The notes under the pieces: generated by a model
What the model was told of the DNA's origin: nothing
The model's database searches: none
Seen by the model: the letters and a program-made list of their open reading frames with translations, nothing else
Shown here: piece after piece, positions 26,152-35,172 of the stretch
Position numbering within the stretch: position 1 is the stretch's first letter
Layout: each line of letters opens with the position of its first letter
Assembly (NCBI GenBank): GCA_012103315.1
Contig: WLWZ01000015.1
Span: 1 to 64,000 of the forward strand
From: Alphaproteobacteria bacterium
GTDB lineage: Bacteria; Pseudomonadota; Alphaproteobacteria; MPNO01; UBA2964
Length of the DNA stretch: 64,000 nucleotides
Direction: 5' to 3'
Position numbers and translations under genes: made by a program

Positions 26152-27966
26152 TTAGGCAGTGACCTCTGCCGGTTTGACCCCTTCGGCCTGTTCGGCAAAC
26201 TGGACAGCATAGAGGCGGGCATAGGCGCCGTCTTTCGCGAGAAGCTCGGCGTGGGTTCCTTGTTCTACGATCTGCCCGTTATCCATCACATAAATATTGT
26301 CGGCTGCCATAACTGTTGAAAGCCGGTGTGCGATCACAATCGTGGTACGTCCCTCTGTTAGGGTCTCCAATGCAGATTGGACCTGGCGTTCGGTTTCGGT
26401 GTCTAGGGCAGATGTCGCTTCATCGAGAAGCAGAATAGGGGCGTTCTTCAGCATCGCACGTGCGATGGCGATACGCTGGCGCTGTCCACCGGACAGTTTT
26501 AACCCGCGCCCACCGACATGGGTTTCATAGCCAGATGTAAGGCCGCTGATAAATTCATGAGCTTCTGCTGCGGTCGCGGCAGCGATGATCTCGTCATCCG
26601 AGGCGTCCAGCTTGCCGTAGGCGATATTGCTGCGGACCGTGTCGTCAAACAGGGTGATGTCTTGTGACACCAAAGCAATATTGGCGCGGAGCGAAGCAAC
26701 GGTGACGTCGCGTAAATTTTTGCCATCGATTAGGACCTGACCGTCGTCGCTGTCATAGAAGCGCGGGATAAGGTTTAAGACGGTTGATTTGCCAGCTCCA
26801 GAGGGTCCGACCAGCGCGACGGTGCTACCGGCAGGAATATCCAGATTGATACCTGAGAGCGCTGCGCGATTTTTCTCATAGCCGAACCGCACATTTTCAA
26901 ACTTAACGTCTCCTCTTGCAGCTTCGAGCTGTTTAGCGTCCGGCTTGTCCTGGATCGTTGGGGCGGCATCAATCAAGGTGAAGATACGCTGCGCAGCTGC
27001 GAGCCCTTCTTGAAGATTTGCATTGAGGTTGGCGAGATTCTTCATTGCTGGGTAGGCCATTAACAGAGCGGAGATAAAGGAAGCAAAGGTGCCTGGCGTA
27101 GTGGCGCCGGCAACGACCTGGCTGCCGCCATAGAAAATGATAACCGCGATCGCTACGCCCCCGAGCGACTCCATGATTGGGTGAGTTGCAGAGCGGACGC
27201 GAGCTGCTTTCTGAACCAGTTGGAAAATTGTTTCAATGATGCGCCCCGCCCGGTCAATTTCATATTTTTCCATGCCATAGGCACGCACATGGCGGGCACC
27301 GCGGAAGGTTTCATCCAGGATCGTGGTCAGTTCGCCCATCTGGACCTGGGTGTTGTCTGACACCTTACGCATTCGCTGGCCGATCCTGACGATGGGATAG
27401 ACAGCGGTTGGAAAAACCACGAAGGCAATGAGGGCCAGCGCCCAGTCATGATAGAACAGCAATGCCACCAAAAAGATCAGGGTTAGGGTATCTTTCGCGA
27501 TCCCCACGAGGACATTTGAAACCGCTGCGCGCAGCATATTGGCGTCATTGTTAAACCGCGAGATCAGCTTGCCGGTGGCGGTTTTTTGGAAGTAGGCGAT
27601 GTCTGCCCACATAAGGTGTGAAAACATCCCGTTCTGAATGGTCGCGACGATCTTTTGGCCGATATAGCTCATCAGCACAGCCTGCCCGTAAGTCGCGGCG
27701 CCCTTGATGACGGCGATAAATAATATCGCTATCGGGATGATCAGCAGCATCTTCTCATCTTTGAGGATAAACACGTCATCGAAGACGGGTTTCATCAGAT
27801 ACGCGTTCGCTGCCGTCGTCCCCGCGACAACAGCCATACACAAGACAGCAAGACTCAATCGGCCGCGGTGGGGGCGCACATATTCTCGCACGAGCCGAGA
27901 GACGAGTGATTGTGTGGTGGCTGGATTATGTTGTGTTGCCACGATCTGGGTGTCTGGACTGTTCAT
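26152..27966 (-). CDS. msbA: lipid A export ABC transporter, ATP-binding/permease protein MsbA
   Basis: A half-transporter that flips lipid A across the inner membrane. It has an N-terminal six-helix membrane domain and a C-terminal ATPase: Walker A GPSGAGKST, Q-loop LVSQDITLFDD, signature LSGGQRQRIAIARAML, Walker B ILLLDEAT and the switch His in IAHRLST. The chosen ATG (27966, MNSPDTQ) gives 604 residues; in-frame starts upstream to 28017 are possible. It is the first gene of the lipid A/LPS run. Related lipid exporters are a lesser alternative, but the neighbours favour MsbA. Confidence 0.9.
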   Translation of the reverse strand: MNSPDTQIVATQHNPATTQSLVSRLVREYVRPHRGRLSLAVLCMAVVAGTTAANAYLMKPVFDDVFILKDEKMLLIIPIAILFIAVIKGAATYGQAVLMSYIGQKIVATIQNGMFSHLMWADIAYFQKTATGKLISRFNNDANMLRAAVSNVLVGIAKDTLTLIFLVALLFYHDWALALIAFVVFPTAVYPIVRIGQRMRKVSDNTQVQMGELTTILDETFRGARHVRAYGMEKYEIDRAGRIIETIFQLVQKAARVRSATHPIMESLGGVAIAVIIFYGGSQVVAGATTPGTFASFISALLMAYPAMKNLANLNANLQEGLAAAQRIFTLIDAAPTIQDKPDAKQLEAARGDVKFENVRFGYEKNRAALSGINLDIPAGSTVALVGPSGAGKSTVLNLIPRFYDSDDGQVLIDGKNLRDVTVASLRANIALVSQDITLFDDTVRSNIAYGKLDASDDEIIAAATAAEAHEFISGLTSGYETHVGGRGLKLSGGQRQRIAIARAMLKNAPILLLDEATSALDTETERQVQSALETLTEGRTTIVIAHRLSTVMAADNIYVMDNGQIVEQGTHAELLAKDGAYARLYAVQFAEQAEGVKPAEVTA

Positions 27967-28061
27967 GCGCTCGCAATTTAGGCGCGGAATCATAGCATGT
28001 GCCCTGAATCCCGCCAATTAAATGCGTGCAAAGCCTATTGAGCTATGCCCGCCATCAATAA

Positions 28062-29405
28062 TTAGAGACCGGCAACCGTCATCCCGTCGATCCTGACAGT
28101 TGGTGCGTCGGTACCATATCGGAACTCGAGATCATTTGCCGGGGTTAATCCGGCGAACATCTCCTTGAGGTTGCCGGCTATCGTCATCTCACTGACTGGA
28201 TAAGTAATTTCGCCGTTTTCGATCCAAAACCCGCTGGCGCCTCGGCTGTAATCACCCGTTACACCGTTGACGCCCATGCCAATCAGTTCGTTGACCAGAA
28301 AGCCTTCCTTGATGTCTGAGATGAGGTCTGCAACTGACAGTTCACCGGCTTCCAAATACACATTGGTTGAGGATGGGCTCGGCGGGCCGCCAGTGCCGCG
28401 GGCGGCGTTGCCGGTCGTCGGTAGGCCAAGCTGTCTTGAGGAGGCTAGGTCGAGAAGCCAGGTTGTCAGCTTGCCATTCTCAATGATTTTCTTGCGCAAT
28501 GTCGCAATTCCTTCACCGTCGAAGGGTTTGGAGCTCAGACCACGCCGACGATGCGGGTCGTCATGTATGGTGATGTTATCGCTGAAGATCTGTTCACCCA
28601 TCATTTCCTTTAGGAAAGAGGTGCCGCGTGCGATCCCGGCTCCATTGATGGCGCCTGTTAGATGACGCAGGAGGCTCGATGATGCGCGCCAGTCATAAAC
28701 AACAGGCACTTGCGACGTCTTTTTCTTCTGGGGATTGATGCGGGCGACCGCACGTTCGCCAGCGCTCCTTCCGACTTCAGTGGGGGATTTCAGATCTTCG
28801 GCATAGACAGCCGTTGTAAAATCGTAATCACGCTCCATCGTGGTGCCTTCACCGGCGATGACGGATGCTGAAAAGCTGTGGCTGGTGACAGCGTAGTCTT
28901 GTGCGAAACCATTTGTCGCTGCGAGCGCGATGCGCGCTCTGCTATATCCCGCTTCTGCGCCTTCGGAGTTGGTGACGCCTTTGACGGCACGGGCAGCATC
29001 TTCTGCCTCAGTCGCCATATCAATGAGGCTCTGGGTCTCTGGTTCGACGGGGTCATAGCTATCCATCTCGGCAATGGTTGTCGCGATCTGGTCTGGATCG
29101 GCGATGCCACACCAGGGATCTTCGGGGGCGACCTTGGCCATGGCAACCGCACGTTCAGCCATTTCCCGCAACGCGCCGTCCGAATGGTCGGTCGAGGAAA
29201 CAATGGCCTGTTGTTTGCCAATAAATACCCGCAGGCCCATATCAGCAGATTCTGCGCGTTCCAGTTTTTCAGGCGCCCCAAGCCGTTGAGCCACTTCAAT
29301 CGAGGTGGCATCAAACACGACGGCATCGGCGCTCTCAGCACCCTCTTTTTGGGCCATTTCCAGCAATCTCGACAGGAGGTCGAGCTGGTTTACCTGTTCA
29401 GTCAT
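28062..29405 (-). CDS. pmbA: metalloprotease-related protein PmbA (TldE)
   Basis: Partner of TldD in a heteromeric protease that trims modified peptides and antitoxins. The 447-residue protein has the U62 family domains with [37 protein letters not shown], and the C-terminal [19 protein letters not shown] signature. As expected for PmbA it lacks the HExxxH zinc motif, which is present in the TldD at 42431. The ATG at 29405 overlaps the ubiD stop by 8 bases and has AAAGGA upstream. The two subunits are encoded 13 kb apart. Confidence 0.93.
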   Translation of the reverse strand: MTEQVNQLDLLSRLLEMAQKEGAESADAVVFDATSIEVAQRLGAPEKLERAESADMGLRVFIGKQQAIVSSTDHSDGALREMAERAVAMAKVAPEDPWCGIADPDQIATTIAEMDSYDPVEPETQSLIDMATEAEDAARAVKGVTNSEGAEAGYSRARIALAATNGFAQDYAVTSHSFSASVIAGEGTTMERDYDFTTAVYAEDLKSPTEVGRSAGERAVARINPQKKKTSQVPVVYDWRASSSLLRHLTGAINGAGIARGTSFLKEMMGEQIFSDNITIHDDPHRRRGLSSKPFDGEGIATLRKKIIENGKLTTWLLDLASSRQLGLPTTGNAARGTGGPPSPSSTNVYLEAGELSVADLISDIKEGFLVNELIGMGVNGVTGDYSRGASGFWIENGEITYPVSEMTIAGNLKEMFAGLTPANDLEFRYGTDAPTVRIDGMTVAGL

Positions 29406-30897
29406 CAGAATTCCTTTTCCAGGTCGGGTCACCGGAACCAGGCAGGCCATAGTCCTGCCAGTCGCGGGTTACTTTGTTGATTATATCTTCGCTCATGCGA
29501 ATCTTGCGGGCCCAGGGGCGCTTTGTTTCAGGCGGCAGCTTTGCTGTGGCATCAATTCCAACTTTTGAGCCCAGCCCTGACTCGGGTGATGCAAAGTCGA
29601 GATAATCAATTGGCGTATTTTCCACGAAGGTGCAGTCGCGCGCAGGGTCAACATTGGTTGATATCGCCCAGATTACATCTTTCCAGTTCCGTGCATCTAT
29701 ATCGTCATCCACGACGATTACGAACTTTGTATACATAAATTGGCGAAGATATGACCAGACGCCCATCATGACGCGCTTGGCATGGCCAGGATAACCCTTG
29801 CGAATTGAGAAGACGGCGACCCTGTAGGAGCACGCTTCCGGTGGCAACCAGAAGTCGCTGACCTCGGGAAATTGCTGGGTTAGTAAGGGAACAAAAACGT
29901 CATTGAGCGCCTCGCCGAGAACGGATGGCTCGTCTGGAGGACGACCGGTAAAGGTCGATAGATAGATTGGATCACGCCGCATGGTAATGGCAGTGACGGT
30001 GAAAACTGGAAAGTCCTCAACAGCGTTATAATAACCGGTGTGATCGCCGTAAGGGCCCTCGCCTTCATAGAGGGTTCGCGACACATGTCCTTCGAGCACG
30101 ATCTCCGCATTGGCAGGAACTTTCAGCGGCACCGTTTTGCAGTCGACAAGCTCAACTTTTTTGTCCCGTAAAAGACCAGCGAATTGATATTCCGAGACGG
30201 ACTCTGGCACTGGCGCGACGGCGGCGATTACCGTTGCCGGATCAGCGCCTATCACCACGGCTGCAGGAATAGAATCGCCGTTCGCCGTGGCATGCGCTTG
30301 CGCGCCGCCACGATGTTTTAGCCAGCGCATCAGCGTCGTATTGCGCCCGGTGACCTGCATCCGATAGATGCCGAGATTGGTGCCGGCAGGACCATCAGTA
30401 ACGACCAGGGGCCAGGTAATCAGAGGGGCCGGTTCATCCGGCCAGCAGCTTTGGATCGGCAGCTGAGAGAGGTCAATGTCGTCGCCGGTTAGGACAACTT
30501 CCTGACAAGGTGCATTAGATACCGTCTTGGGTTTCATCGCGAAAACGGATTTCACCATCGGCAGCATTTGCAATGCTTCACGCCAGCCTCCCGGTGGTTC
30601 CGGCTGGCGAAGGAAAGCGAGTTGTTCGCCAAATTTGCGAAGCTCTTCAGGTTTACGGGCCATGCCCGCGGCAACACGGTCCACGGTGCCAAACAAATTG
30701 ACCAGCACCGGTATATCGCTGGGTGTGCCATCGGCACGCAGCGGATTTTCAAATAGCACGGCGGGGCCACCCTCAGCGAGAAGGCGGGTTTGGATTTCCG
30801 TCATTTCGAGCGCCGTCGAGACCGGCTTGGTGACACGGCTTAACTGTCCGTCTCGTTCGAGCTGTTCGATAAAATCGCGCAGGCTAGCAAATGCCAT
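29398..30897 (-). CDS. ubiD: UbiD family decarboxylase, ubiquinone type
   Basis: Decarboxylates 3-octaprenyl-4-hydroxybenzoate in ubiquinone synthesis using prenylated FMN. The start at 30897 (MAFASLRDF) matches UbiD N-termini and gives 499 residues; the frame upstream to 31359 is not coding. Cofactor residues lie in [13 protein letters not shown], and the catalytic motif is [14 protein letters not shown], with Asp at the third acidic position as in the biosynthetic enzymes. This separates it from the two catabolic-type paralogues at 8-11 kb (GEY / AEF). ubiA lies 5 kb away. Confidence 0.92.
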   Translation of the reverse strand: MAFASLRDFIEQLERDGQLSRVTKPVSTALEMTEIQTRLLAEGGPAVLFENPLRADGTPSDIPVLVNLFGTVDRVAAGMARKPEELRKFGEQLAFLRQPEPPGGWREALQMLPMVKSVFAMKPKTVSNAPCQEVVLTGDDIDLSQLPIQSCWPDEPAPLITWPLVVTDGPAGTNLGIYRMQVTGRNTTLMRWLKHRGGAQAHATANGDSIPAAVVIGADPATVIAAVAPVPESVSEYQFAGLLRDKKVELVDCKTVPLKVPANAEIVLEGHVSRTLYEGEGPYGDHTGYYNAVEDFPVFTVTAITMRRDPIYLSTFTGRPPDEPSVLGEALNDVFVPLLTQQFPEVSDFWLPPEACSYRVAVFSIRKGYPGHAKRVMMGVWSYLRQFMYTKFVIVVDDDIDARNWKDVIWAISTNVDPARDCTFVENTPIDYLDFASPESGLGSKVGIDATAKLPPETKRPWARKIRMSEDIINKVTRDWQDYGLPGSGDPTWKRNSDD

Positions 30898-31052
30898 CGT
30901 TTTTCCACTCTCGTAACCCGAAAAACATACGGGCGCGCAACTGTTTAGCACGTTGTTGGGGGGATTTGGCAAACCCATTGCTGTTATACGCCAGAGAATT
31001 GCCAACGGATCAAACCTGTCGTAGAGGATGTACAACAAATTGGAGGTTGGTT

Positions 31053-31763
31053 TTGACCGATCCGGTAGTGCATGCCAAGGCATACCCCTTTCCAGCGCCT
31101 GACCATTCTTATGTGTTTGAGGCCGGTCAATGGTCAGCGTTGGACAGTGACGATTTTGACGTTGGAGGGCGGACGCCGGTCTTGGCGGCAGGCTCCAATC
31201 AGTCTCCGGAGCAGCTCGCTCGGAAATACGCAGACCTACCAGAGATCGGCCCGATTCCCGTAATACGAGGGCGTCTGAATGATTTTGATGTGGTCTATGC
31301 GGCGCATCTGGCAGGGTATGGCTCGATGCCGGCCACTTTCCAGAATTCACCCGGGACAACGGTTTCAGTATTTGTCGCCTGGTTTACGGCGACGCAGCTT
31401 GACCGCATGCATGCGACAGAAGGCAATTACAGCTATGATCGTTTGACGGATGTTTGGTTAGAGACTGATCATGGACAAGCCCCGCAAGAGGTCTTTGCCT
31501 ATACCGCAAAAGTCGGTTGCTACAATCACAACGGTAGCTGTTTAAGCTTGGCCGAAATTTCGGCGACAAACCGAAAGTTTGCGTCTGCAACCCAAAGTGA
31601 GGCACAGGAATTTTTACGGGATCGACTGGCGGTAGGAACTGACCTGGATCAATTTGTCTCTGACCACATCGCCGATAATGTCGTACGGGTGGGACGGGTT
31701 GCCGCTATGCGCGCCGACGCGATTGAGATCGGATATCCGCGCGAATCTTTGCTGTCGCTTTAA
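31053..31763 (+). CDS. uncharacterised protein, possibly gamma-glutamylcyclotransferase-like
   Basis: A 236-residue protein I cannot place with certainty. The TTG at 31053 is the likely start because GGAGG sits six bases upstream; no in-frame ATG gives a sensible start. Residues [16 protein letters not shown] resemble the YGSN phosphate-type loop of gamma-glutamylcyclotransferase folds. The later [32 protein letters not shown] also follow that fold's order (strand, V-x-V, then EG), but the match is loose. No signal peptide or membrane segment. It converges on the acyl-CoA synthetase gene, sharing a TTAA that supplies both stop codons. Confidence 0.7.
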   Translation: MTDPVVHAKAYPFPAPDHSYVFEAGQWSALDSDDFDVGGRTPVLAAGSNQSPEQLARKYADLPEIGPIPVIRGRLNDFDVVYAAHLAGYGSMPATFQNSPGTTVSVFVAWFTATQLDRMHATEGNYSYDRLTDVWLETDHGQAPQEVFAYTAKVGCYNHNGSCLSLAEISATNRKFASATQSEAQEFLRDRLAVGTDLDQFVSDHIADNVVRVGRVAAMRADAIEIGYPRESLLSL

Positions 31764-33124
31764 ATTTTCACGAGTGCTTTTAACGCATCGCCACAGGATT
31801 CTGGTGCGGCGTAGGTAGGGACACCGGCGCTGTTGAGGCGGTGCAGGATCGCGGGTGCATCTGGGCTGCAATAAACGATCAATGGCTTTGATGTGTTTTT
31901 TACGGCTTTGATAACCGGGTCAGCAACAAGCTCCGGTCGTCCGACGCCAGATGACCCAACGATGGGAATGACGACGTCATATTCTTTCGCGTCGAGTAGG
32001 GCGGAGATCGATCCACCAACAATCTCTGGGGTTAATCCGGCGAGTGTTAGATCGATGGGATTGCGGTCGGCGGTAAATCCGACATGGCTAAATAATGACG
32101 CTAGCTGGGCGGCGGTTTTTCGGCTTGGCGCTGGTGTGGTGAAACCCACCAACCCACATTGATCGGCAACGAGCCCGCCTGCGCCGCCGGTCGAGGTAAG
32201 AATTCCGACCCGTCGCCCTCTGGGCTTCTTGCCCATGCTGAGCGCCATAGCGATATCAAGTAGATCATCGAAGCGATCCGCCCGAATGACCCCGGATTTT
32301 GCAAACAACCCATCATAGAGCCGATCATCCCCGGCCATGGCCCCGGTATGGGACGCAGAGGCTAGGGCTCCAGCTTCAGATCGTCCGACCTTGTATACGA
32401 CCAGTTGTTTCCCCGTGCGTTTTGCTATTGTGGCCAGTTTGCTGAAGCGTTTTGTGTCTCGAAGCCCTTCGAGATAGAGGGTGATGACAGAGGTATTTTT
32501 TTCCCCAATCATCCATTCCAGGATGTCGCAAACCTCAAGATCACCTTCGTTACCGGTTGCGGCGAGGTGGGAAAGGCCGATGCCTTTGGCGGCGGCACGC
32601 GATAGGAGCGAACCAAGAATGCCACCAGATTGTGAGATGACGCCAATCTTGCCGGCGGTGAGGTGTTCTGTGTCGAGGGCACCGGATGCTGACAAGGTGG
32701 TCCGATCCTGTAAATTTAAAAGCCCAATCGTGTTGGGGCCGAGGATGCGCATTGAACCCGCTGCTTCAGAAAGAGCAGCCTGACGTTGGATTCCCGCGGG
32801 CCCGGTCTCGCCATAGCCGCCCGCCAGTACTATCGCTGCCTTGGTGCCGAGGGCTGATAATTTTCTGGTGGCGTCTTCGGTATGCGTTGGTCCCAATAAA
32901 ATCATCGCGACATCGGGGACGCCGGGAAGGTCGTCGATGCTCGCGAAACACGGCACACCATCAATGTCCGCTGCTCGCGGATTGACCGGCCAGATATCGC
33001 CTGAAAAACCGTGCTTGCGCAGAAATTGTAGCGGCCGCCCAGCCGTCTTTGCCGGATCGGCGGACGCGCCAATGATGGCAATCGATTTAGGTCTGAACAG
33101 ATTTTCGATAGGGGAAGTCGCCAC
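31760..33124 (-). CDS. acyl-CoA synthetase (NDP-forming), alpha-type subunit
   Basis: A 454-residue protein with the alpha-subunit layout of ADP-forming acetyl/acyl-CoA synthetases. It has a CoA-binding Rossmann domain (SIAIIGASADPAKTAGRPL), a ligase domain (GILGPNTIGLLN, GVISQSGGILGS) and the phosphohistidine in ASHTGAMAGDD (about 262-272). A second ligase-like domain follows with GILTSTGGAGGLVADQ. The ATP-grasp beta part is missing from this polypeptide and from the window, so it either pairs with a distant subunit or acts as a protein acylation/CoA-handling factor. Encoded 2 bases after an enoyl-CoA hydratase. Confidence 0.85.
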   Translation of the reverse strand: MATSPIENLFRPKSIAIIGASADPAKTAGRPLQFLRKHGFSGDIWPVNPRAADIDGVPCFASIDDLPGVPDVAMILLGPTHTEDATRKLSALGTKAAIVLAGGYGETGPAGIQRQAALSEAAGSMRILGPNTIGLLNLQDRTTLSASGALDTEHLTAGKIGVISQSGGILGSLLSRAAAKGIGLSHLAATGNEGDLEVCDILEWMIGEKNTSVITLYLEGLRDTKRFSKLATIAKRTGKQLVVYKVGRSEAGALASASHTGAMAGDDRLYDGLFAKSGVIRADRFDDLLDIAMALSMGKKPRGRRVGILTSTGGAGGLVADQCGLVGFTTPAPSRKTAAQLASLFSHVGFTADRNPIDLTLAGLTPEIVGGSISALLDAKEYDVVIPIVGSSGVGRPELVADPVIKAVKNTSKPLIVYCSPDAPAILHRLNSAGVPTYAAPESCGDALKALVKI

Positions 33125-33126
33125 GA

Positions 33127-33921
33127 TTATTTTTTTGATTTATCGAGGAAGGCGGTTACGGCGTTGCGATGCTCATCAGTCGTGTAGCAAATTGCCTGCG
33201 CCTGACAGCCCAGCGCAAACACCTCTTCGATCGATAATTCCAAACTTTGATCCATAATCGATTTGGCGAGAGCCAGTGAATTTGGCGAGCCGGCTGTCAT
33301 CCGCTCGGCGGTTGCGATAGCTTCATCGAGAAGCGACTCCGCGCTAGTGACACCCTCGATCATCCCGAGGCTCAATGCTTCTTCGGCGGGGACTCTGCGG
33401 CCCGAAAATATAAGTTCTTTGGCGCGTGCCAGGCCGACGCGTCGCGGCAGAAAATACATGCCACCGCCGTCGGGAATCAAACCGCGCAAGAGATAGCTCA
33501 TGGTGAACATTGCTTTGTCGGAGGCAATAACAAAATCGCAACATAAAGCGAGATCGGCGCCGAGCCCTGCGGCGGCCCCATTGACGGCAGCGATGGTTGG
33601 CTTAGCCAAACCGTGCAGCATGGTCACGGCATGATGGGTACGGCGTTGTCGTTTCCAGCCATTCATCGCGACGGTACCGATCGGCGCTTCGAGCCGTTCA
33701 CGCATGGCAGCAATATCGCCGCCGGCACAAAATGCTTTGCCGTTGCCGGTGAGAACAATGGCGCGCACAGTTTCTTCCTGACTCGCCCAATCAACCGCGG
33801 CCATCAGGTCTATTCGCATAGCATCATCGATAGCGTTGAGTTTGTCAGGGCGGTTCAGGGTGATGATCGCGACGGCGTCTTTCTCGGTAATCGCGATGCG
33901 CTCGGAAGTTGGCTTGTCCAT
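33127..33921 (-). CDS. enoyl-CoA hydratase/isomerase family protein
   Basis: A crotonase-fold enzyme of about 264 residues acting on a CoA thioester. The oxyanion-hole segments are visible: ALTGNGKAFCAGGDI-like VLTGNGKAFCAGG (about 60-72) and AAVNGAAAGLGADLALCCD (about 108-126). At the usual first catalytic Glu position the sequence is AAGLGAD, so strict hydratase chemistry is uncertain. ATG at 33921 is preferred over an in-frame TTG at 33933. It is co-transcribed with the downstream acyl-CoA synthetase, implying a shared acyl-CoA pathway. Confidence 0.85.
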   Translation of the reverse strand: MDKPTSERIAITEKDAVAIITLNRPDKLNAIDDAMRIDLMAAVDWASQEETVRAIVLTGNGKAFCAGGDIAAMRERLEAPIGTVAMNGWKRQRRTHHAVTMLHGLAKPTIAAVNGAAAGLGADLALCCDFVIASDKAMFTMSYLLRGLIPDGGGMYFLPRRVGLARAKELIFSGRRVPAEEALSLGMIEGVTSAESLLDEAIATAERMTAGSPNSLALAKSIMDQSLELSIEEVFALGCQAQAICYTTDEHRNAVTAFLDKSKK

Positions 33922-34005
33922 TCTCTTGTCCAATCAGTGGCGTGTTGCAGACTGTTTAGCACGAAATACCGACATTGCTATTCCGAGATGATCTGAACGC
34001 GTTGA

Positions 34006-34034
34006 TTGACATAAGGCTTAGGGTTGTTTGTCAT
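34006..34034 (+). promoter_or_regulatory. candidate sigma-70 promoter of the selenoprotein gene
   Basis: TTGACA (34006-34011), a perfect -35 box, and TGTCAT (34029-34034, four of six matches) are 17 bases apart. This would start transcription near 34041, just ahead of the ribosome site at 34059-34063. Confidence 0.5.
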
Positions 34035-34068
34035 TCACCTACACGAGAATGGAGGAATGGAGGAATGG

Positions 34069-35172
34069 ATGACGATTGTTTCTTATGAAGATGCGCCCGT
34101 GCCAATCCGTTTGGATTTGCTTGAGGCGCATCAGCGCGCCTGGCAACGCCTCGCCTCGCCAGGCACTTGGCTAACCGGTGCAACACGGGTCGCGATAGCC
34201 CAGGAAGTGCGGAACGCAAAACAATGTAGTTTGTGCGTTGAGCGTAAAGCCGCGCTTATGCCTTACAACGTAACAGGGACCCATGACACGGTTTCAGATT
34301 TGCCAGAAGCACAAGTCGAATTGATCCATCGGTTGGCAACGGACTCGGCACGGCTAAGACGGAATTGGGCCCGCGAACTAATTGAGAGTGGGTTGAGTGA
34401 AGAGGAGTACGTCGAAACCGTTGGTGTCGCCTGCACGACCATTTCCCTGGATACGTTCGCCTATGCAGTAGGAATGCCGTCCCGCGAAATTCCGATGCCG
34501 GTCGATGGTGATCCCAAGAAAGTACGTCCCACCGAAGCGAAACAGGGAGATGCCTGGGTGCCGTGGATTGCGCCGGACGACGCCAGCGACGGGGATCGCG
34601 AGACCTTTGGGCCGGGTGTATCGAATATTCGCAGGGCCTTAAGTCTCGTCCCTGCTGAAGCCCATGGATTTTTTGATCTGGTTTCGAACCAATATCTGTC
34701 CGCGGAACAGATGAAAGATTTTGCGACAAAGTTCCGAGCGATTACCCGGGCGCAAATCGAACTGATCGCGGGTCGAATATCGGCCATCAATCAGTGCGCC
34801 TATTGAACCACCAGCCATACGGCACTGCTCCGTGCGAGCAGCGAACAGACTGGTGACGAGATCGATTTAAGCAGCGTAATGGGTGAAGCAGAGGGCGATG
34901 GCGGCGTGCCAAACGGTGCTATGTTGGTCAATTTTGCTGAAGCAATTGCTGGTGATGATGCCCAACGTTTACAAGACGCTCGCAATGAGGTGACGGCGAC
35001 GCTGGGTGCTGACGGATTGGTCGACGCTTGTGGTATCGCGGCAACGTTCAATGCGATTGACCGAATTGCGGATTCAATTGGTATTCCGATTGACGACGTT
35101 CGGCTTGAGCCGACGGCCGAATTCCGGCGTGAGCTCGGTATTGATGCGTTTCCGTCGCGGCTTGAAAGCTAG
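34069..35172 (+). CDS. AhpD-like alkylhydroperoxidase-related selenoprotein (in-frame TGA read as selenocysteine)
   Basis: The frame runs from ATG 34069 (GGAGG five bases upstream) to TAG 35170-35172, with one TGA at 34804-34806. Read through, it gives 367 residues. The N-terminal half carries a CxxC at Cys53/Cys56 (KQCSLCVERKAAL) and resembles the carboxymuconolactone decarboxylase/AhpD fold. The second half reads ELIAGRISAINQCAY, then TGA, then TTSHTALLRAS. In AhpD proteins this site is CxxC followed by SH, so residue 246 should be the second redox Cys: a CxxU site with Cys243. The remainder (VDACGIAATFNAIDRIAD) is standard AhpD C-terminus, so the gene is not broken. The likely role is thiol-dependent peroxide reduction. 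sel genes are not in the window. Confidence 0.87.
34809..34855 (+). promoter_or_regulatory. bacterial SECIS-like stem-loop directly after the in-frame TGA
   Basis: An upper stem CTGCTC (34825-34830) / GAGCAG (34836-34841) closes a 5-base loop CGTGC with G at position two. An outer stem CACCAG (34809-34814) / CTGGTG (34850-34855) encloses it. The loop starts 24 bases after the TGA, inside the range described for bacterial SECIS elements bound by SelB. Both stems are perfect although the region must also encode protein. Confidence 0.78.

Noticed and set aside
29398-31359. Longer UbiD protein with 154 extra N-terminal residues
   Set aside because: The upstream part overlaps the opposite gene, has no family likeness and the ATG at 30897 gives the standard UbiD N-terminus.
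34050-34071. Tandem ATGGAGGA units as a functional repeat
   Set aside because: Only two copies; they simply duplicate the ribosome site and offer alternative ATGs. Too short to call a repeat feature.
34879-35172. Separate 97-residue gene starting at the ATG after the TGA
   Set aside because: No ribosome site, start lies inside a domain whose first half is in the same frame upstream, and the intervening codons also match the AhpD family.
34069-35172. Ordinary nonsense mutation or sequencing error at the TGA
   Set aside because: Possible, but the stop falls exactly on a redox cysteine position, it is TGA and not TAA or TAG, and a SECIS-like hairpin follows. Selenocysteine explains all three.
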